43,381 nt of DNA from contig JBEKVR010000025.1 in NCBI GenBank assembly GCA_049513815.1, forward strand, positions 1 through 43,381, read 5' to 3'. The stretch's first letter is position 1; the number at the start of each line of letters is the position of its first letter. The stretch is from Roseiarcus sp049513815 (GTDB lineage Bacteria > Pseudomonadota > Alphaproteobacteria > Rhizobiales > Beijerinckiaceae). Under the pieces are notes generated by a model that saw only the letters and a program-made list of their open reading frames with translations, was not told the origin of the DNA and ran no database searches. Of this stretch, positions 25,389 through 32,959 are shown one piece after another. A program made the position numbers and the translations under genes.

Positions 25389-25469
25389 TCAGGAATGCCG
25401 CGCCGCTCGTAGGCGGCGGCAAAAATGAAAACGCCGCCCCGTAGGGACGGCCTCTGACGCGCCAATCAT
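25389..25469 (-). CDS. Possible arginine-rich leader peptide upstream of argD
   Basis: A 26-codon frame (ATG at 25469, TGA at 25391) in the argD leader contains six arginine codons among its last 15 residues (GRRFHFCRRLRAARHS). The terminator-like hairpin lies inside it. Arg-rich translation also arises by chance in GC-rich DNA, and no good ribosome-binding site precedes the ATG, so this is speculative. Confidence 0.2.
   Translation of the reverse strand: MIGASEAVPTGRRFHFCRRLRAARHS
25421..25451 (-). terminator. Intrinsic-terminator-like hairpin in the argD leader
   Basis: On the minus strand GCCGTCCC-TAC-GGGGCGGC (25451-25433) forms an 8-bp stem with one G-T pair. It is followed by GTTTTCATTTTT, the only T-rich tract of this kind seen near a gene start in the window. 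It stands 66 bp before argD, so it would act as an attenuator rather than an end-of-operon stop. Confidence 0.5.
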
Positions 25470-25554
25470 AGAAGAAGCGCGCCACTCAGGTCAATTCGCT
25501 GCGTCGGAGCGTCGCGTCCGCAAAAACTTGTGCGCGGAGCTAATCGGTTGATCC

Positions 25555-25762
25555 GACTCACGATCCGCGCCTGCGCGCCTCGCTGCGCGCTCAGAACTGG
25601 GGAAAAACGTGGGATAGCGAGCGCTCCGACTCTTGCGCGAGATTCAACGCATAGTGTAATTTTGCTTTCAGACGCCACGACATGTCGTGGCCCGACCTTC
25701 ACGAGAGCGTTTCGGCGCGTGGGGCTTGCCAGCGTGGCTGGACAGGCGGCGACGGGGGATTC
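25555..25762 (+). promoter_or_regulatory. gcrA upstream region: four GANTC sites, promoter and 18-bp palindrome
   Basis: GANTC, the CcrM methylation site, occurs at 25555, 25628, 25641 and 25758, several times the density expected for this base composition. A promoter candidate TTGCGC (25633-25638), 16-bp spacer, TGTAAT (25655-25660) has one GATTC inside the spacer. GCCACGACATGTCGTGGC (25674-25691) is a perfect 18-bp palindrome near the expected transcription start. In alphaproteobacteria GcrA and CcrM link promoter methylation to the cell cycle; that they act here is inferred. Confidence 0.5.
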
Positions 25763-25786
25763 GGCCAGATCAATTTTCGGCGGCGG

Positions 25787-25805
25787 AACCGGCTGAGAGC
25801 CGGTT
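25787..25805 (+). promoter_or_regulatory. Hairpin in the gcrA 5' leader
   Basis: AACCGGCT-GAG-AGCCGGTT is a perfect 8-bp stem with a 3-nt loop, ending 29 bp before the gcrA start. It has no T-tract, so it is more likely an mRNA structure affecting stability or initiation than a terminator. Confidence 0.45.
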
Positions 25806-25834
25806 GCACGGGCTGCCCATAAGCGAGGCCAACG

Positions 25835-26368
25835 ATGTCTTGGACGGATGAAAGAGTGGAGCTGCTGCGGCAATTGTGGCTCGACGGCAAGAGCGCGAGC
25901 CAGATTTCGGCCCAGCTTGGCCACGGCGTGACCCGCAACGCCGTCATCGGCAAGGTCCACCGCCTCGGCCTCGCCGGTCGCGCCAAAGCGCCGAGTTCCG
26001 CGGCTTCGCCGCCGCGCGCCGCCTCAGCGCCGCGCATGTCGCCGCGTCCCGCCTCAAGCGGCGTCCGCACCGCGGTGCGCGGCGCAACCGCGCTGGCGCT
26101 CGCAACCGAGCCGGCGCTCGACACCCGGCCGGTGTTCCAGGAGGACGACGTCGTCGTCCCGATGTCGCTCAGGGTGACGATCATCGATCTCAAAGAGGCG
26201 ATGTGCCGTTGGCCGCTTGGCGATCCGACTTCGGCCGACTTCCGCTATTGCGGTTCGCCGGCGGCGAACGGGCCTTATTGCGCTCATCACGGCAAGCTCG
26301 CCTACCAGCCGGTCCAGGATCGGCGCCGCGAACGCGAGCGCGAACGGCGCACCCTGCTGCTGCGCTAG
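25835..26368 (+). CDS. gcrA: GcrA cell-cycle regulator
   Basis: A 177-residue alphaproteobacterial cell-cycle regulator that binds sigma-70 RNA polymerase and acts at GANTC-methylated promoters. The N-terminal helix-turn-helix WTDERVELLRQLWLDGKSAS and QLGHGVTRNAVIGKVHRLGL is diagnostic. A Pro/Ala/Ser linker (about residues 50-100) leads to the C-terminal domain with MCRWPLGDP, FRYCGSP and GPYCAHH, whose cysteines and histidines are conserved in GcrA. Divergent from argD across a 479-bp regulatory region and convergent with phoB. Confidence 0.95.
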   Translation: MSWTDERVELLRQLWLDGKSASQISAQLGHGVTRNAVIGKVHRLGLAGRAKAPSSAASPPRAASAPRMSPRPASSGVRTAVRGATALALATEPALDTRPVFQEDDVVVPMSLRVTIIDLKEAMCRWPLGDPTSADFRYCGSPAANGPYCAHHGKLAYQPVQDRRRERERERRTLLLR

Positions 26369-26419
26369 AGCCGCCTCCCCCCTCTCCTGATTGCGGGGCG
26401 AGGGGGCGCCGCGGCGGCT
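26369..26419. terminator. Bidirectional hairpin between gcrA and phoB
   Basis: Nested inverted repeats AGCCGCC (26369-26375)/GGCGGCT (26413-26419) and CCCCCTC (26378-26384)/GAGGGGG (26400-26406) fill the gap between the convergent stops. There is no clear T-tract, so termination is inferred from position and stem strength. Confidence 0.5.
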
Positions 26420-27157
26420 TCAGGCCTTGCCGTAGGTCTCGTCGAACGAATAGCCCGTGCCGCGCACGGTGCGGATCGGGTCGCGCTCGCGCCCGCGCGA
26501 CAGCGCCTTGCGCAGCCGGCCGACGTGGACGTCGACGGTGCGCTCGTCGATCTCGACCGACTGGCCCCATACGCCATCGAGCAACTGGGCGCGCGAGAAG
26601 ACCCGTCCGGGCCGTTCGAGCAGATACTCCAGCAGCCGGAACTCGGTCGGGCCGAGGTGGATGTCGCGCGCGCCGCGGCGCACGCGGCGGGTTTCGCGAT
26701 CGAGGTCGAGATCGCCGGCGCTGAGCTTTTCGGCGATCCGCTCCGGCCGGCTGCGCCTGAGCAGCGCCCGCACGCGCGCCATCAGTTCGGGCAGCGAGAA
26801 CGGCTTGACGACGTAATCGTCGGCGCCGACCGAAAGCCCGCGCACCCGCTCGACCTCCTCGCCACGCGCGGTGAGCATGATGACCGGCAGGGTCTTGGTC
26901 GCCTCGCGGGCGCGCAGCCGGCGGCAGATCTCGAGGCCTGACACGCCCGGCAGCATCCAGTCGAGGATGACGAGGTCGGGCGGCGCCTCGACCAGGCGCA
27001 GTTCGGCCTCGTCGCCGCGTTCGACCGCCTCGGCGACGTAGCCCTCGGCTTCGAGGTTGTAGGTGAGCAGCAACGCGAGATCGGACTCGTCCTCGACGAC
27101 GAGGATGCGCGGGGCGGCGGCCACGGCGCGGGAGGGCTCTCGACGGGCTTCGTTCAT
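26420..27157 (-). CDS. phoB: Phosphate regulon response regulator PhoB
   Basis: A 245-residue OmpR/PhoB-type regulator. The receiver domain (about 17-130) has the acidic pair in VVEDESD, the phospho-acceptor Asp66 in VILDWMLPG, the Thr of MLTARG and the Lys of VVKPFS. The winged helix (about 145-245) includes GPTEFRLLEYLLERPGRVFS, RTVDVHVGRLRKAL and IRTVRGTGYSF. It activates Pho-box promoters when phosphorylated by PhoR. The ATG overlaps the phoU stop (ATGA), so it is the last gene of the pst-pho transcript. A 14-residue N-terminal extension precedes the usual first strand. Confidence 0.95.
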   Translation of the reverse strand: MNEARREPSRAVAAAPRILVVEDESDLALLLTYNLEAEGYVAEAVERGDEAELRLVEAPPDLVILDWMLPGVSGLEICRRLRAREATKTLPVIMLTARGEEVERVRGLSVGADDYVVKPFSLPELMARVRALLRRSRPERIAEKLSAGDLDLDRETRRVRRGARDIHLGPTEFRLLEYLLERPGRVFSRAQLLDGVWGQSVEIDERTVDVHVGRLRKALSRGRERDPIRTVRGTGYSFDETYGKA

Positions 27158-27873
27158 GGGCTCAGGGTTCCGGTCGGGTGGGTATCGTAATCGTGCGGAC
27201 CCTTGGGACGCTCTCCGGGCAGCGCCTCGCCGGTGACGAGGTAGAACACCGTCTCGGCGATGTTGGTGGCGTGGTCGCCGATCCGCTCGACGTTCTTCGA
27301 GCAGAACAGCAGGTGGGCGCAGAACGAGATGTTGCGCGGGTCCTCCATCATGTGGGTCAGGAGGTCGCGAAACACCGAATCCTCGAGCGCGTCGATCTCG
27401 GCGTCGCGCTCCCACACTACCCGCGCGAGTTCGGTGTCGCGCTGGGCGTAGGCGTCGAGCACGTCCTTCATCAGTTCGGTGGCGACGTCGTTCATGTGGC
27501 GCAGGCCGACGATCGCGCGCGGCACCCGCGCTTCGATGCCGATCTTCAGCGACCGTTTGGCGATGTTCTTGGCCAGGTCGCCGACCCGCTCGAGGTCGCC
27601 CGCGACGCGGATGGCGCCGACGATTTCGCGCAGATCGACCGCCATCGGTTGGCGCCGGGCGATGGTGAGGATCGCCTGTTCCTCGATCTCGCGCTGCAGC
27701 GCGTCGAGGCGCGCGTCGGTGGCGACGACCTGATTGGCCAGCGCCACGTCGGCCTGGCTCAATGCATCCATAGCGTCGATCACCATCTTCTCGGCGATGC
27801 CGCCCATTTCGGCGATCCGCCGCTCGAGGGCGTCGAGATCCTTGTCGTACGATCTGACGATGTGATCGACCAC
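27154..27873 (-). CDS. phoU: Phosphate signalling regulator PhoU
   Basis: A 239-residue all-helical protein of two PhoU repeats that restrains PhoR and Pst when phosphate is plentiful. Metal-site-like acidic motifs are present: RVGDLAKNIAKR in the first repeat and ERIGDHATNIAETV in the second. The opening SYDKDLDALERRIAEMGG is typical. It follows pstB by 13 bp and overlaps phoB by 4 bp, so stoichiometry is set by coupled translation in the pst operon. Confidence 0.95.
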   Translation of the reverse strand: MVDHIVRSYDKDLDALERRIAEMGGIAEKMVIDAMDALSQADVALANQVVATDARLDALQREIEEQAILTIARRQPMAVDLREIVGAIRVAGDLERVGDLAKNIAKRSLKIGIEARVPRAIVGLRHMNDVATELMKDVLDAYAQRDTELARVVWERDAEIDALEDSVFRDLLTHMMEDPRNISFCAHLLFCSKNVERIGDHATNIAETVFYLVTGEALPGERPKGPHDYDTHPTGTLSP

Positions 27874-27886
27874 GGCGCCTTCTCCT

Positions 27887-28693
27887 TCAACCGAACCGGC
27901 CGGTAATGTAATCCTGGGTGCGTCTGTCGTGCGGCGACGTGAAGACTTGGCTTGTTTCGCCGTATTCGATCATTTGGCCGAGGTACATGAACGCAGTGAA
28001 CTGCGACACGCGCGCCGCCTGTTGCATGTTGTGGGTCACGATCGCAATCGTGTAGTCCTCCGACAATTCGTCGATCAGCTCCTCGACCTTTGCGGTCGAG
28101 ATCGGATCGAGCGCCGAGCAGGGCTCGTCGAACAGGATTACCTCAGGGCTTATGGCGACGGTGCGGGCGATGCACAGGCGCTGCTGCTGGCCGCCCGACA
28201 GGCTGAGGCCGCTCGCGGTCAGCTTGTCCTTCACCTCGCCCCAAAGCGCCGAGCGCTTCAGGGAGGTTTCGACCCGGGCGTCCAACTCCGACTTCGGAAC
28301 TCTCTCATAGAGCCGGATGCCGAAGGCGATGTTGTCGTAGATCGACATCGGAAACGGCGTCGGCTTCTGAAACACCATACCGACCCGAGCGCGCAGCAAG
28401 TTGAGGTCGAGGTCGGGCGAGAGGATGTTCTCGCCGTCGAGCAGAACCTCGCCCTCCGCGCGCTGACCCGGGTAGAGGTCGTACATGCGGTTGAGCACGC
28501 GCAGCAGCGTCGACTTGCCGCAGCCCGACGGACCGATGAAGGCCGTCACCTTGCCGACGCGCAGCGAGAGCGTGACGTCCTTGAGCGCCTTCGACTCGCC
28601 ATAGAAGAAGTCCAAGCCGCGAATGACAACCTTATTCCTCGTCCCTTCGGCGGCGGGGGTCGGGCTCGCGGTCTGCAGTTCGGCGTCATTCAT
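27887..28693 (-). CDS. pstB: Phosphate ABC transporter ATP-binding protein PstB
   Basis: A 268-residue ATPase of the high-affinity phosphate importer. Walker A GPSGCGKST (54-62), the LSGGQQQR signature, Walker B VILFDEPCSALDP, and the switch His in IAIVTHNMQQA are intact. The typical Pst segments RVGMVFQKPTPFPMSIYDN and YDLYPGQRAEGEV are present. An approximately 20-residue Ala/Thr-rich N-terminal extension precedes the domain. It lies 30 bp after pstA. Confidence 0.96.
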   Translation of the reverse strand: MNDAELQTASPTPAAEGTRNKVVIRGLDFFYGESKALKDVTLSLRVGKVTAFIGPSGCGKSTLLRVLNRMYDLYPGQRAEGEVLLDGENILSPDLDLNLLRARVGMVFQKPTPFPMSIYDNIAFGIRLYERVPKSELDARVETSLKRSALWGEVKDKLTASGLSLSGGQQQRLCIARTVAISPEVILFDEPCSALDPISTAKVEELIDELSEDYTIAIVTHNMQQAARVSQFTAFMYLGQMIEYGETSQVFTSPHDRRTQDYITGRFG

Positions 28694-28723
28694 GCGCGTT
28701 GCTCTTCTTTGGGAAGACCGGTT

Positions 28724-29572
28724 TCATTTGCCCCCCTCGGCGCGCGAGGCGGACAGGACGCGGGCGAGTATGCTGAGGGTCAGCACCGCAAGGGTGACGA
28801 TCAGCGCGCCCGTCCAGGCGAGCTTTTGTTGTTCGGCGTAAGGACTGCGGGCGAATTCGTAGATGATCAGCGGCAAGCTCGACATCGGTCCGCGCGGATC
28901 GGCGGTGAACAGCGAATTGCCCAGCGCGGTGAAGATCAAGGGCGCCGTCTCGCCGGTCATGCGGGCGATCGCGAGCAGAATGCCGGTCAGGATGCCGCTG
29001 CGCACCGCCCTATAGGCGACTTGGCGGATGACGAGCGAGCGCGGCATTCCGAGCGCCGAGGCCGCCTCGCGCAGGGTGTTGGGCACGAGATTGAGCATGT
29101 CCTCGGTGGTGCGGACGATGATCGGGGTCGCGATGACCGCCAGCGCGATGCCGCCCGCGTATCCAGAGAAATGCCCGAAGGGCACGACACAAAACTGGTA
29201 GATGAACAAGCCGACGACGATCGACGGGGCGCTGAGCAGAATGTCGTTGATGAAGCGAACGACGTAGGCGACGCGCGCGTAGCGACCGTATTCAGCGAGA
29301 TAGGTGCCCGCCAGAATGCCCAGCGGCGCGGCGATCACGAGCCCGATCGCCGTCTGGATCAGGCTGCCGACGATGGAGTTCAAAAGGCCGCCGACGACCC
29401 CGGGCGGCGCGGTCATCTTGGTGAAGACGTCGAGCGACAGGCCGCTGAAGCCGTTCCAGAAGAGGGAGCCTAGGATGAGAACGAGCCAGCTTAATCCAAA
29501 AGCCGTCGCGGCGTAGGCGAGCCCCGTCCATACGAAGTTGCGGCGCTTTCGCCCAGGATAGAGATTGGTCAT
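28724..29572 (-). CDS. pstA: Phosphate ABC transporter permease PstA
   Basis: A 282-residue inner-membrane permease with about six helices. The EAA-loop region TLREAASALGMPRSLVIRQV and the segment ARMTGETAPLIFTALG are characteristic of PstA. The start at 29572 (MTNLYPGRKRR) shares one base with the pstC stop (TGATG), and the family N terminus begins there; the same frame reads on through pstC only as shadow. Confidence 0.95.
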   Translation of the reverse strand: MTNLYPGRKRRNFVWTGLAYAATAFGLSWLVLILGSLFWNGFSGLSLDVFTKMTAPPGVVGGLLNSIVGSLIQTAIGLVIAAPLGILAGTYLAEYGRYARVAYVVRFINDILLSAPSIVVGLFIYQFCVVPFGHFSGYAGGIALAVIATPIIVRTTEDMLNLVPNTLREAASALGMPRSLVIRQVAYRAVRSGILTGILLAIARMTGETAPLIFTALGNSLFTADPRGPMSSLPLIIYEFARSPYAEQQKLAWTGALIVTLAVLTLSILARVLSASRAEGGK

Positions 29573-30567
29573 CAGCGTCCCGCCTTCACTTCGAGGGCCG
29601 AGAGCATCCAGCGCGCCAGCGCCAAGACGATGAATGTGATGATGAAGAGAATGAAGCCGAGCGCGAGCAGCGAGGAGGTGAACAATCCGGGATCGGCGTC
29701 GGCGAACTGGTTGGCGATCATCGCCGAAATCGTCGTGCCCTGCGCCAGAATGGAGGTCGAAATCTTGGTCGCGTTGCCGATGACGAAGGTCACCGCCATC
29801 GTCTCGCCGAGCGCGCGACCGAGCGCCAACATGACGCCGCCGACGACACCGACCCGCGTATAGGGGATGACGATGTTGCCGACGACTTCGAACGTCGTCG
29901 CGCCGACGCCGTAGGCCGCCTCCTTGAGGACGACCGGGACCGTGTCGAACACGTCGCGCGAGATCGCGGTGACGAACGGCAGGATCATCACCGCCAGCAC
30001 CAGCCCGGCGGTGAGCACGCCGTAGCCGAGCGGCGGCCCCGCGAACAGGTACCCGACGCCGGGGATCCTGCCGAAGGTGTCGATGATGAAGGGCTGAATG
30101 TAAGCCTGCATCACCGGCTTGAGGTAATAAACGCCCCAGATGCCATAGATGATGGAGGGGATTCCCGCGAGCAGCTCGATGGCGATGCCGATGGGACGTC
30201 GCAGAATCGGCGGGCAGAGCTCGGTCAGGAACACGGCAATGCCGAGCCCGACGGGAACGCCGATCAGCATGGCGATGATCGAGGTGACGAGGGTGCCGTA
30301 AATCGCCGCGGCCGCGCCGAAACGCTCCTTGGGCGGGCTCCAGGCGTCGCTGACGAAGAAATCCAGACCGAAGTGCTGAAACGCCGGCCAAGCGCCGATG
30401 AACAGTGACACCGCCACGCCAAGCAGCAAGGCGAGCACCAGCAGCGCCGAGGCGATGGTCATGATGCGGAAGCTGCTGTCGGCGAATTTCAGCCGTCCCA
30501 ACGCGCGCGAGCGGTCCATGGGCTGGACGTGGGAGTTGTCAGTCGCCTCTAACGCCGATGCCGTCAT
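29572..30567 (-). CDS. pstC: Phosphate ABC transporter permease PstC
   Basis: A 331-residue inner-membrane permease partner of PstA, with about six helices after a 35-residue cytoplasmic N terminus. TYPICAL Pst elements are present: LDFFVSDAWSPPKERFGAA in the first periplasmic loop, GIAIELLAGIPSIIYGIWG, and the EAA loop VLKEAAYGVGATTFEVV, followed by ALGRALGETMAVTFVIGN. It is separated from pstS by 99 bp containing a strong hairpin, so it is probably expressed at a lower level than the binding protein. Confidence 0.95.
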   Translation of the reverse strand: MTASALEATDNSHVQPMDRSRALGRLKFADSSFRIMTIASALLVLALLLGVAVSLFIGAWPAFQHFGLDFFVSDAWSPPKERFGAAAAIYGTLVTSIIAMLIGVPVGLGIAVFLTELCPPILRRPIGIAIELLAGIPSIIYGIWGVYYLKPVMQAYIQPFIIDTFGRIPGVGYLFAGPPLGYGVLTAGLVLAVMILPFVTAISRDVFDTVPVVLKEAAYGVGATTFEVVGNIVIPYTRVGVVGGVMLALGRALGETMAVTFVIGNATKISTSILAQGTTISAMIANQFADADPGLFTSSLLALGFILFIITFIVLALARWMLSALEVKAGR

Positions 30568-30627
30568 TGCTCGACCCGCTGACTCAAAAGCATAGATCGC
30601 TTCGTTGCTCCGCCGATCGGTGGAAGC

Positions 30628-30652
30628 GAGTCGGCGGCCAGGCCGCCGACTC
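30628..30652 (-). terminator. Intercistronic hairpin between pstS and pstC
   Basis: GAGTCGGCGGC/GCCGCCGACTC form a perfect 11-bp stem with a 3-nt loop. No T-run follows in the direction of transcription, so partial termination or protection of pstS mRNA is more likely than a full stop. Such hairpins are common after binding-protein genes of ABC operons. Confidence 0.6.
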
Positions 30653-30666
30653 CGAGCGCAATCGCC

Positions 30667-31680
30667 TTACTTCTGCGCGATGTCCGCCGCCCAGGCCTTC
30701 TTGACCTGCGCGATCACGGCGTCGGGCATCGGGATGTAGTCGAGCGCCTTGGCCTGGTCGGCGCCCTTGTCGTAGCAATAGGCGAAGAACTTCAGCGCCT
30801 CGTTCGACTGCGTGACGTCGACCGGCTTCTTGTACATCAGGATGAAGGTCGCCGCGGTCATCGGCCAGGAATCCGCGCCCGGCTGGTTCGACAGGATGAG
30901 GTAGAAGCCGGGGGCTTTAGCCCAGTCGGCGTTGGCGGCGGCGGCCTGGAACGCTTCGATCGTCGGCGCGACGGTCTTGCCGTCCTTGTTGACCATGTCG
31001 GCGTAGGTCAGCTTGTTCTGCTTGGCGTAGGCGTATTCGACATAGCCGATCGCGCCCTTGGTGCCGGCGACGTTGTTGGCGACGCCGTCGTTGCCCTTGG
31101 CGCCGATGCCCACCGGCCATTCGACCGAGGTCGATTCGCCAATCTTGGACTGCCAGTCGGGCGAAACCTTGGAGAGATAGTCGGTGAAGTTGAACGTCGT
31201 GCCCGAGCCGTCGGCGCGGTGAATGACAGCGATCGCCAGGTCGGGAAGGTTGACCTTCGCATTGAGAACCTTGATCGCCGGATCGTTCCACTTGGTGATC
31301 GTCCCAAGATAGATCTTGGCGAGTGTCGGGCCGTCGATGACGAGATCGCCGGACTTGACGCCGTCGAGGTTGACGACCGGCACGATGCCGCCCATCACCA
31401 TCGGCCATTGCTCGAGACCCGCAGCGTCGAGATCCTCGGGCTTCAGCGGCGCGTCGGTGGCGCCGAAGGTGACGGTCTTGGCTTTGATCTGCTTGATGCC
31501 GGCGCCGGAGCCGATCGACTGGTAGTTCAGGCCGTTGCCGGTCGCTGTCTTATAGGCGTCCGCCCATTTGGCGTAGATCGGGAAGGGGAACGTCGCCCCG
31601 GCGCCGGAGATATCGCCGGCCGAAGCGTAGCTCACGCTCGCCGCGACGATCGCCGCGCTCAACAAGGATCGAATTAACAT
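30667..31680 (-). CDS. pstS: Phosphate ABC transporter substrate-binding protein PstS
   Basis: A 337-residue periplasmic phosphate receptor. The signal peptide IRSLLSAAIVAASVSYASA ends at about residue 21. The phosphate-binding motifs are clear: GAGATFPFPIYAKW, IGSGAGIKQI, FGATDAPL and HRADGSGTTFNFTDYLSK. The start at 31680 is preceded by GAGAGG at correct spacing; the in-frame sequence upstream overlaps the Pho box and is non-coding. First gene after the phosphate-controlled promoter. Confidence 0.96.
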   Translation of the reverse strand: MLIRSLLSAAIVAASVSYASAGDISGAGATFPFPIYAKWADAYKTATGNGLNYQSIGSGAGIKQIKAKTVTFGATDAPLKPEDLDAAGLEQWPMVMGGIVPVVNLDGVKSGDLVIDGPTLAKIYLGTITKWNDPAIKVLNAKVNLPDLAIAVIHRADGSGTTFNFTDYLSKVSPDWQSKIGESTSVEWPVGIGAKGNDGVANNVAGTKGAIGYVEYAYAKQNKLTYADMVNKDGKTVAPTIEAFQAAAANADWAKAPGFYLILSNQPGADSWPMTAATFILMYKKPVDVTQSNEALKFFAYCYDKGADQAKALDYIPMPDAVIAQVKKAWAADIAQK

Positions 31681-31774
31681 TGACGCCTCTCGTTCTGGAT
31701 TCATCGGCCTCGCGGACGGCCGCCGCCTAACGGCGCCATCCCGAGGCGCGCAGGTATAGGCTTCGCTGAACGTG

Positions 31775-31808
31775 CTTATATGACGCGAGCACGACAGTCG
31801 CATGACAG
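31775..31808 (-). promoter_or_regulatory. Pho box and -10 element of pstS
   Basis: Reading the minus strand, CTGTCAT-GCGA-CTGTCGT (31808-31791) is a near-perfect PhoB site: two 7-bp repeats with a 4-bp spacer. A -10 TATAAG (31780-31775) starts 10 nt further on, the standard geometry where PhoB replaces the -35. It predicts phosphate-starvation induction of pstSCAB-phoU-phoB. Confidence 0.85.
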
Positions 31809-31837
31809 CGCAAGCGATTGATTTCAACTAACGATCG

Positions 31838-32917
31838 TTATCCGTTGTGGAGCGGAACGATCGCTGTGAAGGTTGAACCGCGGTCGAGGCCGCTGGCGAT
31901 CGTCAGTCGGCCGCGGTGGCGCGTGAGGATGTGCTTGACGATCGCCAGCCCGAGTCCGGTGCCGTTCTTGGCCCGGCTCTGAGTGAGGTCGACGCGGTAA
32001 AAGCGCTCGGTGAGCCGGGGCAGATGCTCGGGGGCGATGCCGCGGCCGAAGTCGCGCACCACCAGCGAGCCCTCGCTCGCCGTCCGCCGCACCGCGATCT
32101 CGACCCGGTCTTCGCCCGAGCCGTCCTGGCGCGCGCCGTACTTGATCGCGTTCTCGATCAGGTTCTCGGCGACGCGCAGCAGCTCGTCGCGGTCGCCGAT
32201 GACGGTGACCGGGCGGTCGGCGTCGAGCTTGATCTCGACGCCCATTTCGCGGGCGAGCGGCGCCAGCGTGTCGGCGACGTGGCGCGCGAGCTGGGCGAGG
32301 TCGACCGCCGCTTCCGGCCGCACGTGCTGCTTCTGTTCGATTCGCGACAGCGACAGCAGGTCGTCGATCAGCCGCGCCATGCGGCGCCCCTGCTCGCGCA
32401 TGATGACGAGGAACTTGTCACGCGCCTTGGCGTCGCCGTGCGCCGAGCCCTGCAGCGTCTCGATGAAACCGAGCATCGAGGCGAGCGGTGTGCGCAATTC
32501 GTGGCTGGCGTTGGCGATGAAGTCGACTCGCATGCGCTCGAGCCGCCGCTGTTCGGTAAGGTCGCGCAAAGTCAGCAGCGCCGCCGCCACGGCGCCGGGA
32601 GTCGCCTCGAGCGGCGCGACGCAGACCTCGAATAGGCGCTCGATCGGCACCCGCTCGCTCCACGGCGCCGTCTCCGCTTCGCCGGTCGCCAGCACACGGC
32701 GCATCGCGTCGATGACGTTCGGGCTGCGCAGCGCCAGGATCAGCGGCTCGCCGAGCTTCAAGCCCGGCAGAAGGGTGAACGCCGGCTTGTTGGCGACGAT
32801 CGTGCGGCCCTCGGCGTCGACGACCACCGCCGGCTCGGGCATCGCCCCGACCAGCCGCTCGGCGAGGGACGAGTGGAGCTGCTCGGCGAACGCCGCAACC
32901 TTATCGTCGTCGGACAT
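31838..32917 (-). CDS. phoR: Phosphate regulon sensor histidine kinase PhoR, no transmembrane segment
   Basis: A 359-residue histidine kinase. The region about 20-120 is PAS-like (VVVDAEGRTIVANKPAF, LLTLRDLTEQRR). The dimerisation/phospho-acceptor helix ANASHELRTPLASMLGF has His139. The ATPase boxes are NLIENAIKYGA (N), VVRDFGRGIAPEHL (G1) and GTGLGLAIVKHIL (G2). Unlike classical PhoR it shows no hydrophobic membrane helix, and the start is well fixed by GAGGGG 6 nt upstream and an upstream gene ending 42 bp away. It leads into pstS with the Pho box between them, and is probably cytosolic, coupled to Pst through PhoU. Confidence 0.9.
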   Translation of the reverse strand: MSDDDKVAAFAEQLHSSLAERLVGAMPEPAVVVDAEGRTIVANKPAFTLLPGLKLGEPLILALRSPNVIDAMRRVLATGEAETAPWSERVPIERLFEVCVAPLEATPGAVAAALLTLRDLTEQRRLERMRVDFIANASHELRTPLASMLGFIETLQGSAHGDAKARDKFLVIMREQGRRMARLIDDLLSLSRIEQKQHVRPEAAVDLAQLARHVADTLAPLAREMGVEIKLDADRPVTVIGDRDELLRVAENLIENAIKYGARQDGSGEDRVEIAVRRTASEGSLVVRDFGRGIAPEHLPRLTERFYRVDLTQSRAKNGTGLGLAIVKHILTRHRGRLTIASGLDRGSTFTAIVPLHNG

Positions 32918-32959
32918 GCTCGCCCCTCGATCGGCCAGCGGCGGACCGCGCCCGTCGGC

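Noticed and set aside
25791..25820. CTGAGA-containing segment before gcrA considered as a thiamine-pyrophosphate riboswitch
   Set aside because: The other conserved THI-element blocks are missing, the downstream gene is unrelated to thiamine, and the bases are explained by a simple perfect hairpin.
29573..30391. Upstream extension of the pstA frame
   Set aside because: Shadow of pstC; PstA-like sequence starts at 29572.
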